Assembly: GCA_947683425.1 (NCBI GenBank)
Contig: CANTUQ010000076.1
Location: 2,914,001 to 2,978,000 of the forward strand
Length of the DNA: 64,000 nucleotides
Reading direction: 5' to 3'
Origin: Excoecaria cochinchinensis
Taxonomy: Eukaryota; Streptophyta; Magnoliopsida; Malpighiales; Euphorbiaceae
Shown here: piece by piece, positions 11,187 through 23,456 of the stretch
How positions within the stretch are numbered: position 1 is the first letter of the stretch
Layout: each line of letters begins with the position of its first letter
The notes under the pieces: generated by a model
The model's database searches: none
Told to the model about the DNA's origin: nothing
The model's input: only the letters and a program-made list of their open reading frames with translations
Program-made: the position numbers and the translations under genes

Positions 11187-11942
11187 TAGGGGTGACCAAA
11201 AAAACGGATGGACTTGGTTAACCGAAAAAAAAAATACGAAACCGAACCGATGAACTGATTAACCGATTGTAATGGACTGGTTAATGATTAGTATTTTGCA
11301 AAAACCGATATTAATGGACTGGTTAATGGTTTTTGATTCATGTGATCGGTTAACCGAACCGAAACCGAATAGTTAATTTATTAATTATTTAATATGTCCA
11401 TATTTATTATTTCTTAATTTATCAAATTTTTAATAATGAAAATCAGAATATATTCGAAAAGTTATATAACAATTTATCTAATTAAAAGTGATTATATATT
11501 TTTTTTTTCATTATACTGATTATTTTAAAATTTTAAAGTTTTTTTAATTGGCTACTAGTAAGTATAACAATTTATTTAATTAAAACTGATTATAGACCGG
11601 TTAATTTATTTACTTATTAAATATTAATTTTTAAAAACAAATTTGCTTATATCTACAAAATATTTTTATTTTAACAACAATAATGTTATATTATAGTGAA
11701 AAAATTTTAATTTTTAAGTATCTTGAATATTTTAATTTTATTTATGAATACATTTTATAATTATAGTGGTTGACCGAAAAATGTTGGGTTACCAGTCCGA
11801 AAATCCGAAACCGATGGTTAACGACTGGTTAACCGATAGTAACGGACTGGTTAATGATTAGTATTTTGAAAAAATTGATATTAATGGACTGATTTTTTTT
11901 TTTTTGCTCATAGACCGGTTAACCGATCCATGCTCACCGCTA
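11187..11942. mobile_element. hAT-like MITE nested in CACTA-1
   Basis: It starts TAGGGGTGACCA and ends TGCTCACCGCTA, so the ends are imperfect inverted repeats (TAGGGGTGA / TCACCGCTA). It is flanked by the 8-bp duplication GTATAAAG (11179-11186) and ATATAAAG (11943-11950), seven of eight matching. The 8-bp duplication and TAGGGGTG-like ends fit non-autonomous hAT elements. A segment of about 65 bases (TGGACTGGTTAATGATTAGT and neighbours) is present near both ends in direct orientation. No coding capacity. Confidence 0.8.
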
Positions 11943-12394
11943 ATATAAAGTCAATATAAATATCACCATTAATTCAAAAGAAAAGCATTAATAAAAATCG
12001 ATTTCAATGCTTACTGCTGCTGAAGAAAGGCCAAGCTCATCCAAAATTCCATATTCGGCCGGTGATGAGTAACCCATCTAATTATCACTATTGCAAAACT
12101 AACAAAACCAAAGAACAATACAATTCCACTGTAATGGGTTTCAATTACTAGATAGTTAATCTTTTTATGCTCTGTATTACTTTTGCATTTGTGTTGGAGC
12201 AAAACCAGCTCAATGTTTGAGTCAATTAGAATTTGGATTTCCCATTCAGTCAAATAACTATACAAGTAAACCAACGCTCCAAAACTAAATGAAGCCTTAA
12301 TATCACACCTCATCCGGCAAACTCTCTCAGCAACCAAATAATGGAAAAATTAAAAACTAGAAAGAACAAATAATTGGTTGGAGACAGTGAAGTT

Positions 12395-12754
12395 CTAGCA
12401 AAATTTGAAGCCAATCGCCACACAGTAAACAGCTGTGATGAAATTCACAATAAACCGTATAATTTTGAAGCAATTAGGGAATAGAACTAACCTTAAAAGT
12501 GGTTGCTGGTGACCGGAGTGGAGAGATGCGAGTAGCGACAGCGACGAGAGGTGAGCTGCAACGGGCGACAGCGGCGATCTAACAGCACCCCAGGGAGACT
12601 GGATCTGCGATGATGGGGTGGAGGGAGTCGACGGCGAGGGAGCGAGTGGCGGCGGGGTGGACGGCGACGCCAGATCTAACGCCTGGTGGCTCTCAAGGAG
12701 AGTGAAACGCGATGGAGGGGGCGACGCAAGAGAGAGGCATGGAGAGTTGAACAA
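12395..12754 (-). other. Proline/serine-rich open frame near the right end of CACTA-1
   Basis: This is a 119-codon minus-strand frame whose first two thirds are GC-rich and encode low-complexity proline/serine sequence. GC-rich first exons or 5' leaders near one end are common in CACTA gene units, and the minus-strand pieces at 9745 and 9028 lie downstream. There is no domain, and the tail (KIIRFIVNFITAVYC) looks like intron read-through. It may be a leader exon rather than a protein. Confidence 0.3.
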
Positions 12755-12822
12755 GGAGAAAATAGAGAATGTCTTACATTGAAATTGATTTTACCTTGAA
12801 ATTTTAGAACCCGATTTTACCT

Positions 12823-14480
12823 TGTAATTGATAGCAACCAAAAAATATTCGGTTGCTATTCTTTAAAAATTTAGCAACGGAAGCAAAATTCGGTTGCTAA
12901 TTTAATTTAAAATAAATATTTAAGGCTTGCTATATTTGCAACAAAAAAATATTCGGTTGCTATTTTTTAAGAATTTAGCAACCGAATTTAATTCGGTTGC
13001 TATTTTTTAAAGTAAATTTTTAAGACTTGCTATATTTGCAACTGAAAAATATTCGGTTGCTATTTTTGAAGAATTTAGCAACGGAATTTAGATTCTGTTG
13101 ATAAATTAGCAACCGAATTAAATTCGGTTGCTATTTTTAAAAATTTGCTATATTTGAAACCGAAAAATATTCGGTTGCTATTCTTTAAGAATTTAGCAAT
13201 GGAAATTAAATTCCGTTGCTAAATTAGCAACCGAATTTAATTCGGTTGCTATTTTTTAAGACTTACTATATTTGCAACCGAAAAATATTCGGTTGCTATT
13301 CTTTAAGAATTTAGCAACGAAAACCTAATTCCGTTGTTAAATTAGCAACCGAATTTAATTCGGTTGCTATTTTTTAAAGCAAATTTTTAAGACTTGCTAT
13401 ATTTGCAACCGAAAAATATTCGGTTGCTATTTTTGAAGAATTTAGCAAATGAATTCAGATTCCGTTGCTAAATTAGCAACCGAATTAAATTCGGTTGCTA
13501 TTTTTTAAAATTTGTTATATTTGCAACCGAAAAATATTCGGTTGCTATTCTTTAAGAATTTAGCAACGGAAATCAAATTCTGTTGCTAAATTAGCAACCG
13601 AATTTAATTCGGTTGCTATTTTTTACGACTTACTATATTTGCAACCGAAAAATATTCAGTTGCTATTTTTTAAGAATTTAGTAACGGAAACCTAATTCCG
13701 TTGCTAAATTAGCAACCAAATTTAATTCGGTTGCTATTTTGTAAAGCAAATTTTTAAGACTTGCTATATTTGCAACCGAAAAATATTCGGTTGCTATTTT
13801 TGAAAAATTTAGCAACGGAATTCAGATTCCGTTGCTAAATTAGCAACCGAATTAAATTCGGTTGCTATTTTTTAAAGCGAATTTTTAAGACTTGCTATAT
13901 TTGCAACCGAAAAATATTTGGTTGCTATTTTTGAAGAATTTAGCAATGGAATTCATATTCCGTTATTAAATTAGCAACCGAATTAAATTCGGTTGCTATT
14001 TTTTAAAGCAAATTTTTAAGACTTGCTATATTTGCAACCGAAAAATATTCGGTTGCTATTCTTTAAGAATTTAGCAACGGAATTCAAATTCCGTTGCTAA
14101 ATTAGCAACCGAATTAAATTCGGTTGCTATCTTTTAAAGCAAAATTTTAAGACTTGCTATATTTGGAACCGAAAAATATTCGGTTACTATTTTTTAAGAA
14201 TTTAGCAACGGAATTCAAATTCCGTTGCTAAATTAGCAACTGAAATAATATTTCGTTGCTATTTTTCGCTCCAAAATTATCACGAATTTCGTTGGCGCCA
14301 TATTTAGCAACGGAAACCATTTTCCGTTGCTAAATATTGGCGCTAAAAGTTCCCTCCAATTTTAGCGACCGAAAATCACCAAATTTTTTTCCGTTGTTAA
14401 ATATACAAAACTTAACCAATTTTAGCAACGGAATTTAAATTCCGTTGCTATTATATTCCGTTTTTATTTTTTGGTTGCTA
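12823..14480. repeat. CACTA-1 right subterminal tandem array
   Basis: About 11 units of roughly 115-130 bases. A typical unit has TTGCTATATTTGCAACCGAA, a facing TTCGGTTGCTAT, then AGCAACGGAA with TTCCGTTGCT, then AGCAACCGAA with TTCGGTTGCT. Each unit can thus form three short hairpins of two alternating sequence types (CCGAA and CGGAA). Units vary by point changes and 15-30-base spacer deletions. Confidence 0.9.
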
Positions 14481-15423
14481 TTTCTAAATTTTCTTGTAGT
14501 GTATTATGATTATTTATTTTATTTTATTTTATTTTCATATAATTTTGCTAACTTGTTACTTCTCTTTGTTTCTTTATTTGACACATAATATTTCGTTTAA
14601 TTGAGCTTCGCTTTATAGCTGGTGATTTGGAGGCTAAGAGATTCGGAAACCCTTGGCTTGATTCATTCCTTCATTATCTTTTTTTGCCTTCGTAATTTGT
14701 TATTTCCTTAGTTTAATTTTTATTATTACTTGAACTTGGTTTAACAAAGCTAATTTTGTGCTCGTTGATATAGAAATTCACCAAAAAGATTTTTGTATAG
14801 TAAAATAAGTTTTCTTTTAATAAAATGGGACCAATATCTTAGTTTTGTTCCAATCAAAGTCATCAAAAGAAATATTCAATTTTGTAATTATGCATGCGGG
14901 AACTAATGTTCCCACCTTAAATAAATACCCCATTTTATGCATGATTTCTTTTCATTCTGCTTATTGGGGTTGCATTCTACCCCTTTTCCATTGTAAGTTA
15001 ATTTTATTTATTGCTTTATTTACTGCTTTCCACTATACACTTAAGATGCAGTTTAATTTAACTGCATGAATAGTGCGAGAAAAGAAAAAGAAAATTTAAT
15101 ATAAAAACTCATTTATAACTTTAACCAAGGTATAAGTAAGGGTGAAGTCCCGAACTCTTTCTGGTGATCCTTTCAATGTTTTTTTGGAAGGCAATTCCAA
15201 AATACTTTCTTGTTGCCTAAAATAAACACATACGCTTGGTTTTAGGGTCAATGAGGCTAGATGAACTTTTCCAATATTTTATTGGGTGGCGACTCCAAAA
15301 CACCTCTTATTGCCCAAAATAGAAGCAATCGTAGTTTGATGGATCTTCACGAGTTTTAATGAACCTCCCTCAGACCCTAAAAGTGGGTCTTCGAGGATCG
15401 ATGAGGTTCGGTGCTCATCACAG

Positions 15424-15441
15424 TGGTGACTTTACTGGGGA
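15424..15441 (+). other. E3 primer-binding site
   Basis: TGGTGACTTTACTGGGGA lies one base after the LTR end CA at 15422. It matches the minus-strand PBSs of E1 and E2 with a few C-to-T changes, as expected from deamination of methylated copies. Confidence 0.75.
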
Positions 15442-16361
15442 ATTAGAGACCTTGCTCCTAAAGTACCTGTGTTAAATAATATATAATTGAGTTTTTAAAA
15501 TTAAAATTCCATGTCTTTTTGAAAATTACATTGTATCAATGTTAGAGCCTTAGATCTATGCTAGATGGTCCCTTCTTAACCCTGGTGCATTCCCGAAGCA
15601 CGACCTTGTGTTCACTTAATGTGTGGGAATTGTTAGGGATAATCACCAACTCAAGTCTCGTACCAAATTGGTATATTGCATGATGACCCGACTGGTCGTT
15701 ACGCTCGTGAAGAGCTAGACTTGTTGGCCGGGATTATACTTGGGTAGCCCAAAAATACCATCACCCTGACCAAAACTCATGTAATAGCAATAGATACTTC
15801 CCTTAAGTGACATGTACCTTAATATTGTGCTTGTTATGTGGGCCATGACTTATTAAACAAATTCAACCAAATGAAGTGGTCACCCCTTAACTGCTTTTAT
15901 GTCCAGATAGGCCCATTTTAATTTTTTTGAATTATTTAAATACGCAATGGAAAAAACTCACACGTATGCGTTTTGCATAGGAGATGTTATGTTGTTGGCT
16001 TTACACCATGCATCATACATGTCCATTGGATTCTCCGTTGATCCAGGGGCTAATCGGACCTGCGAAATAGACTGCACAACCCCCTATGTGGGATCGATAT
16101 GGTTGGAAGGATCTACTTACTTGCATGTGGTTATAAATGTTGAATAAAGCACTATCATGCATTATATGTCATTCATGCATCATCCTAACAAGGTGAATCT
16201 TGCAGCCATAATAGATTCGTCTAAGTGGTCTAAGGGTCCCGACATTCGTTTGATTAGGAATCCATTTTTTTGAATTGCCGAAAAGAGTAACAGATTGGGG
16301 TTTAGAGTCACTTTCAGACAGCAGTGAAACTTTCTCCTTTGAATATTCAGTGAAAACTAGT
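15442..16361 (+). other. E3 untranslated leader
   Basis: About 900 bases homologous to the leaders of E1 and E2, for example the region around 15700-15790 with GTAATAGCAATAGATACTTC and the upstream TCGTTACGCTCGTGA. A 66-codon frame at 15947-16147 has no counterpart in the other copies and is not counted as a gene. Confidence 0.7.
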
Positions 16362-17640
16362 ATGGCAATCTACCAAGAGAATACAATGTAACTCGAACCA
16401 TGATTTATAAGGAAGTGGGTAAAAGGTTAGAGGAGTATGAGGCTCAAATGATGGAAATCTTGGGGAACCTAACTACCACTTTAGCACCACATGCTGCTCC
16501 TCATGTGAAGCAAAATGAACAAGGGCTAGTTAGAGAGGATCCCCTGACAGTAGCATGCCCGCTAGTAACAAAACCCTAGGGTATAACTCATGTTGAGCAG
16601 AGGATAGTACACGATGCCAACTATGATTTCTTTTAGGAGGAACAAGAGGACCTAGTAGTGATAAGGGGAAAAACACCTAGGTTTGAGGAGATGATCACCA
16701 GGAAGATGGAGGAAAAATTTAAAGCTATGGCCTGCATGTTGGCAGTGAGGACAAGGATGAACCCCGAACACAAGGGATTGGATGGAGAAGATCTAATCCC
16801 AAAAAATTTCAAAATGCCAGAGTCCCAAAATTTGATGGTACTTTTGACCCAATGACACATGTGAAGCAGTACTCGCTAGTGATGGAGGGTACAACTTTAA
16901 CAAGGAAGCAAAAAATTAAATATTTCTGCTTAAGCTTAATAGGCCCCACAATTGATTGGTGATATGGGCTAGACAGGAGGACGAAGGTTGACTGGGACTT
17001 ATTAATAGAGGAATTCCTCAAACAATATGACTATAATACGAGAATGAAAGTCACTCTAAAAGACCTAAAGCTTTTGCAATAGAAGCCGGGAGAGTTATTC
17101 CATGAATACCTCACCAAATGAAGGAACCAGGTCATGGAAATAAAGAGCAAACCTGACACCCCAGATCAGATCAGGCTTTTTTATCAGAAATGCTAGCCCA
17201 AATCTGAAGAAGGGACTGAAGATGAAATTCTTGAAAGATTGGGATGAATTGAAGGATATTGCTAAAGAAGTCGAAGGAGAATATCCGGCGAAAAGGGTGA
17301 GCAATGAGACCTTTGTCAGAAAGCGATATGGCAATCAGGGAGTAAACAAATCGGTATGCTCCAGTAGTGGCAACAGAGCAGGCAAGACCCCTGCAGTTTC
17401 GATCACAAATATAAGTCAAAAATACTTTTCGAACTTGGGTCGGCCTCTATAATAGTTATTAAGAAGGTTGATTAAGGAGCGAAAGTTATAGCCCTTGCCA
17501 CTAAAGCCAACTAGAACTCAAGGGGGGCCGGGGTACAAGGATGACGAGTATTGTGAATACCACTAGCATACTGGACACATGATAGATTATTACAGTACGT
17601 TAAGGCATAAAATCTAGGATCTAATTGACACCAAACAAAT
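16362..17640 (+). pseudogene. E3 gag
   Basis: The ATG at 16362 corresponds to the E1 and E2 gag starts. The core shows MEEKFKAMACML, GEDLIPKNFKMP, KQYSLVMEGTTL, FCLSLIGP and EEFLKQYDYNTRMKVT. The C-terminal part (17222-17452) is lysine-rich, and a decayed zinc-knuckle-like piece follows (YCEYH, then TGHM, near 17550). Frameshifts occur just after the start and near 16820 (PESQ), and stops lie near 16962 and 17083. It cannot make particles. Confidence 0.85.
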
Positions 17641-18927
17641 CAATGATCCAAAGCAGAGAGAGTAAGAAGAAGTCCAGATATAACACCGTTCCCCTGCCTA
17701 TTTTCATGGTCAGGTCTAGTTTGCCCGAATGGTGTGTGCTAAAAGACTTATTTGGAATGAGTATGTAGCCCTCACCCGCCATTTGCAGAGGGAAAGTGAA
17801 GAGGAATTGCTTGTGACATCAATCAATTACTGGGAGTCCACTAGTGAGAGTGGAGAAGAAGACGAGCCCACTGACTTCTAGGGCTTAGATGATGAAAGGA
17901 ATGAAAAGATCGGAGCTGTCACTTGGAGTGGAAGGATGATCCCAGAGGTAGAAAAATAGCAAGATCCAGTGCTTGTACCTGCGAAAAAAGAGCAAGAGGA
18001 AAACCCGATAATAAAACAACTGAAGAAGACATCGGCTCAAATATCCATATGTGACTTGCTGAGACAATCACCACCGAATAAGCAAAAGCTAGTTGAAGCC
18101 CTATGCAAATCAACTGTTGCAACAACCATTTCCCCCACCGAATTGCTAGATATCATGAAAAGAAGCTCTGGAGAGAACCATCTTTATTCAGATGCAAATT
18201 TCCCCACAGAAGGCTGCAATCATAATAGCCTATTATACATAAGGGCACAAATCAATGATAAGCACATTGCTTGTGTAATGGTGGATGATAGGTTGTCTAT
18301 CAATGTTTTTCCTCTAATAGCAATACCGGCATTTGAGTTGAATGAGAGTATGTTGTGCAAGTCAAACCTCACAATCCTTGCTTATGATAACTCCAAAAGA
18401 CAAGCAGCGGGAAACTTTAAGGCAGTGGTGAAGACTGGGCCAGTCGGGACAGAGGCAGAGTTCGTGGTTCTCCCAATAACCATAAATTTCTCAGCATTGC
18501 TCAGGAGGCCATGGTTTTATATACTAGGAGGAATGCCATCCAATTTGCACCAAATGATAAAAATCCTACATGATGGACAAGTTGTGACCATCCGAGCTTC
18601 TAGGGAAAACTAGGTTTCTGTCTTAGGGATTTCAAAGCAACCCTTTTCATGCAACCATGATCTAGGAAGAGGGAGATACTATAGGAAACCCCCCAAATGG
18701 TCAACAAGATTAAATGAATGTCTTTTCTCCTATGGGCTGGTTTGGGTAAAAACTCTCAAGGACCACAATCAGCCATCGCAAAAAGGGGTCAGAAAGACTG
18801 GAAGGGCCTTGGATACAAAGGCATAACAATCAAGAGTAAGAAGACATCGGCCGAGGTCCGCACATTAGAGAGAGTTTTATGCCAGCAACCTCAATATGTG
18901 TTTTTATTGGAGAAGCCAAGCCTCATT
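17641..18927 (+). pseudogene. E3 protease region and start of the pol linker
   Basis: The frame 17969-18613 (214 codons) has the pre-protease helix QISICDLLRQSPPNKQKLVE, then VMVDDRLSINVFPL, where the putative catalytic D-x-G triad is degraded (R in place of G), then a long strand region ending in RRPWFYILGGMPSNLHQMIK, typical of a retropepsin C-terminal lobe. After a stop at 18611 the frame resumes at 18718 (LLWAGLGKNSQGP, KPSL) and is cut at 18927 by E4. The pol frame continues at 29578. Confidence 0.75.
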
Positions 18928-20889
18928 TGTAACACCCCGATCGGACCACCACGAAAGCACCCCGACCAGAGCGCTACACACCGGACATACACTATCCGAA
19001 CATCACCAACTATGCATACATTCACTCGAGCGTAAGCATTCATAGGCAAAAACATAACTTTATACATATAAATAACCAACTATACAATATCCAAAATTAC
19101 ATATACAAAATGTTACAGGAGCAAAATACAAAATAAAACTCTAACTCCTATGTGGCCGACCTGTAGATGCGCGACTCCAACCAGAACAAAACCTGCCACC
19201 TACACGAGAAAACAAAAAAAAAAAGATATCCTGTGCTAAGCAATAACGCTTAGTGAGGAGGAACAAAGAAAGAAGAAAACACTATACAGAAATATCCAGT
19301 AAGTCATGTAAATTCATGCACTAATTATAAATAACACTTTACTAAATCAGGGCATCATCATAAATAGGAAAGTAAACCCAAAAAGGAAACACTAGCCAGG
19401 ATCACTCGGGACAAACATCACACTTCACAACACTTTAGAACCGAACGGAACACACTAGCCTGAATTTCACTGGTGGATACGGGAACACTACACTGGAGAC
19501 CGAAGCCTCAAAACACTTTCACTAGCCTGAAGGCAACAAGGGAGACCAGAGTCTCAAAACATTTTCACTAGACATTAATGGAGATCAACCAACTCACTAG
19601 ACCCGAACGGGCCGAACACTGGCAGCTGCACTCACTATCCCTTTATAAGCATGCTTATCCATCCACTACACTCACACTTCAGGTTCAACTCACTCACTCA
19701 GAAATCACTATACACTATTATGCACAATCACTAATCAAAACACTATCATCATCAGGACACTAGTAGAACATGAACCATGCAAAGTGAGACAGGAAAATCA
19801 TTTTCATTCCGATCGGGACTCTGCAAGCCGAGCGAAGCTCTTCTTGCCGAGCGGGCTCTACATGCCGAGCCTACCCTGCATGCCAAGCAAAGCCCTTCAT
19901 GCCGAGCGGGCTCTACATACCAAGCGGACTAAAAAACACAGCTCTATCTCAATCCAGACAAGAGTCTCGATCGGACAGAGTCGCATTTCTCCAGAACTCC
20001 AGAAAGCAGCTGGAACACCGAGCTTCAAAACCATGCCAAAACCATTTCATTCAATCAAGAAATTCACATCAACACTCAGTATGAAATAGTTCACAACACT
20101 AACACACAATACTAGCCAATCACTCGCTATAACATATACATAACTACATACAAAACACTCAAAATCCCAGAACTTAAACTGCGAAGAACACATGATCCGA
20201 AAGAAGATGAACATACAACTCTTAAACAAACACCATCACACACACACGCTCCCAAACCTAGAAATGAAACTTCAAGCCGAACTCTTTACTAAACCACTTT
20301 CTCTTTGCCTTTACTCTTCCTTCTCTCTTCCGATTCTTGCACAGAAACTCAACCAAATCCATACTAGATCAAAACATAAAATCAAACTTCTCAATCCCAA
20401 GAACAGAGAACAGGAAAGAACGAAGAAATCCCAAACATAATCCCGAACACTTACCTTCTTGAACCAGCTCAAACCTCTGTAAATCCCTCACAAATCTTGA
20501 AGAACACACAAAGAAGAATTGAGAGCAAGATTTCGGGAAAAGGGAGAGAAAAGATGGGAAAGAGCAGAAAGATGAAGAATGGCTCCAATGAAAGCAAACT
20601 CTCTTTTTCTGCCTTCCCTCTCGTCTCTCTCTCTTTCAAATCCTCATAAATGCTCTCAACCACCTAAGCCACTTGTCCATCTCTCATTGGACCTCCAAAC
20701 CCACTAACTTGACTTTTACCTTTCAACCCTTGGCAAATCTCCTTTTAATCACTAACAACAATTCTTTCCTTCTATACTTTAATTAACTCTTCAATTTTGT
20801 CCTCAATTCCACTTACATACTTACAAAATCACCCTTACATTTCCGATTAAAACCACAAATTCTGACTAAGCACTTTTTGGGTTGTGACA
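18928..20889 (-). repeat. E4 3' LTR (1962 bp)
   Basis: On the minus strand it begins TGTCACAACCC and ends GGGGTGTTACA. It holds a candidate TATA box (GCTTATAAAGGG, 19650-19639), iterated GCCGAGCGGGCTCTACATGC-type motifs at 19838-19925, and the stem-loop CTAAGC...GCTTAG at 19236-19253, 308 bases from the LTR 3' end. It differs from its partner by about 10% at the outer end and about 1% near 20041-20280, counted by eye. Short open frames shared by both LTRs (for example 20229-20047) reflect LTR identity, not genes. Confidence 0.92.
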
Positions 20890-20922
20890 ACTCACTCCCC
20901 CTTAAGAAATTTCGTCCTCAAA
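20890..20922 (-). other. E4 polypurine tract and 3' internal end
   Basis: The minus strand reads TTGAGGACGAAATTT then CTTAAGGGGGAGTGAGT just before the LTR. The purine run primes plus-strand DNA synthesis, and the GAGGACGAAATTT phrase is common just upstream of the 3' LTR in chromodomain-type elements. CACTA-2 interrupts it at 20923. Confidence 0.75.
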
Positions 20923-20934
20923 CTACAAGAAAAA

Positions 20935-21390
20935 TAGGTTTTAACGAAGGGAAATCCGGTCATTAAAAGTCCAAATCCGGTCGTTGAAGGTCTTTAACGA
21001 CTGGAAAATTCGGTCGGTAAAAGCCCCTTCATTAAAGGTATGGACGATCGGATTTTTAATCCGGTTGTTAATATCTTTAACGAAAGGAACGTTTTCAGTC
21101 ATTGAATAGTGAGTTTTAGCGACCGGATTTTCCCTTCGCTAATTGTATTCACTTTCAACGAATGGATTCCCGGTCGTTAAAAATACCTTTTAGTGACCGA
21201 ATTTTCCCTTCGCTAATTGTATTTACTTTAAACGAAGGGAATTCCGGTCGTTAAACATACCTTTTAGCGACCAAATTTTCCTTTCACTAATTGTATTCAC
21301 TTTCAACGAAGAAATTTCTGATCGTTAAAGAGTTATTTTAGCGACCGAATTTTTCTTCGCTGAAAAAAATTTGGTCATTAATAATAAATT
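20935..21390. repeat. CACTA-2 left subterminal repeats
   Basis: Repeated TTTAACGAAGGGA, TTTTAGCGACCGGATTTTCC and TTCGCTAATTGTATTCAC units, both orientations, spacing about 60-70 bases. The motif differs from CACTA-1 (AGCAACGGAAT), so the two transposons are of different families with different expected transposases. Confidence 0.85.
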
Positions 21391-22386
21391 TTCAAAATAA
21401 ATAAAACATTTTATTTAAATATTACTTGTACACGTCATTCACACACATATATATCAAAAATTATAATAAATAGTATTTTCATATATTGCAAAATATCAGT
21501 TACAAAATATATCGATATTTCGTAATATTGTTTGACATTACATTTGTCACATACAAGTTTGTTTATAAAAACACCCCCGTATCTATACCATTTTCTATTC
21601 CCCTAGAATCTTTAGAAGAATGCATAATGAAACTCATATCTTTATTGTCCATTATTTTGAAGACCTGCAAAATTTAAAACATAAATTTATAATTAATATT
21701 CATGCACAAATTTAGTAAATCAAGTGGCAAATTAATTTAACATTTTTAATTTGAAATACCATTTACCTTAATATTTTGCTCATACTATGGTAGCATGGAA
21801 GAATTGGTTCCATAAATCTGGCAATAGCAATAAATAGGATTTAGCATCAAGAACTACATAAAAAGCATAATATTTCCTAAAACAGCAAAATAACACTGAA
21901 AGATTATGATAAATTATAGCCTCTATTCTATTACAAGCAATGTTACATGAGCCTACAATTTCATAAGCATTCAGAGACTATGAATATAAATAAACTTGCA
22001 AGCATTAATACAAGTCAACAGAATTAACTAGAGCAACCGATGGAACTGAAGAACCAAAAAGTCTACATTTACTAGTCCTCATGACTAAAATCTTCACGGT
22101 TTCTAAAAGTTCCCTCAAAACATGCAACTTAAAGGTAGCCTGAAATGAGATTTAAAATTATGATACCAGGGTTCTCACATAATCAATACAAAACAAATAA
22201 CTATGCTGGAGCCTAAGGAAAATAGCATATAATGACTTTGAACGACATTAATCCACTACTATTTTAGGGTTAAAATCCTGCAATCCTTTACCCAAAAAAA
22301 GTCATATAGTTAAGATAATATTATTGGAAATAATTTTACCTCTGAAATATGAACTACTTGATTGTTATGCTCTTATGTGTGTGTGA

Positions 22387-22418
<32 letters not shown>

Positions 22419-22571
22419 ATAATAGTAATTATAACTATTATTGCTTAATTCATGCATAAAAAATAATGTGTTTTTTTGGGTACATACACAATGTTTTTAA
22501 TTATCACATTCAAACCTGTTGTGAATATGGTTTTCGATCTTAAACTTAGGATTAAAATTAAAGGAATATAC
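21391..22571. other. CACTA-2 interior downstream of the captured exons
   Basis: AT-rich, with a TA/TG microsatellite at 22377-22416. On the minus strand an AG at about 21668 opens a 36-codon frame (VFKIMDNKDMSFIMHSSKDS, then GIENGIDTGVFL and a stop near 21560) that could be a terminal exon, but its phase does not fit the exon ending at 22572. No other coding signal. Confidence 0.4.

Positions 22572-23456
<885 letters not shown>

Larger units (their letters stand above)
8012..14501 (-). mobile_element. CACTA-1: CACTA (En/Spm) DNA transposon, probably non-autonomous
   Basis: It starts CACTACAAGAAAAT and ends ATTTTCTTGTAGTG, perfect inverted ends of the CACTA superfamily, with the 3-bp target duplication TAT at 8009-8011 and 14502-14504. 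Both ends carry dense subterminal repeats, as transposase-binding regions do in this superfamily. At 6.5 kb it has no recognisable transposase; only short exon-like pieces read on the minus strand (9028-8832, 9745-9583, perhaps 12754-12395). A hAT-like MITE is nested at 11187-11942. Movement would need a transposase from elsewhere. Confidence 0.9.
7300..15422 (+). repeat. E3 5' LTR, interrupted by CACTA-1
   Basis: The LTR pieces are 7300-8011 and 14505-15422. The right end CTCATCACA abuts the PBS at 15424. The part before it resembles the ends of the E1 and E2 LTRs, including the GGTGGCGACTCCAAAACACC and CCCAAAATAG phrases of the ~100-bp unit. A GC-rich patch (7740-7860) is the counterpart of the E1 patch at 5890-6016. 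The left end is missing because E1 lies there. No gene is seen in either piece. Confidence 0.75.

Noticed and set aside
12395..12754. Proline-rich frame as a real extensin-like host gene
   Set aside because: Low complexity, inside CACTA-1, no signal peptide or repeat pattern of extensins. Kept only as a possible leader exon.
8028..14480. CRISPR-like array of short repeats with spacers
   Set aside because: The repeats face each other in pairs, vary in sequence and lie at both ends of a transposon with CACTA tips and a TAT duplication in plant DNA. There are no cas genes.
15947..16147. 66-codon frame in the E3 leader
   Set aside because: No counterpart in the homologous leaders of E1 and E2.
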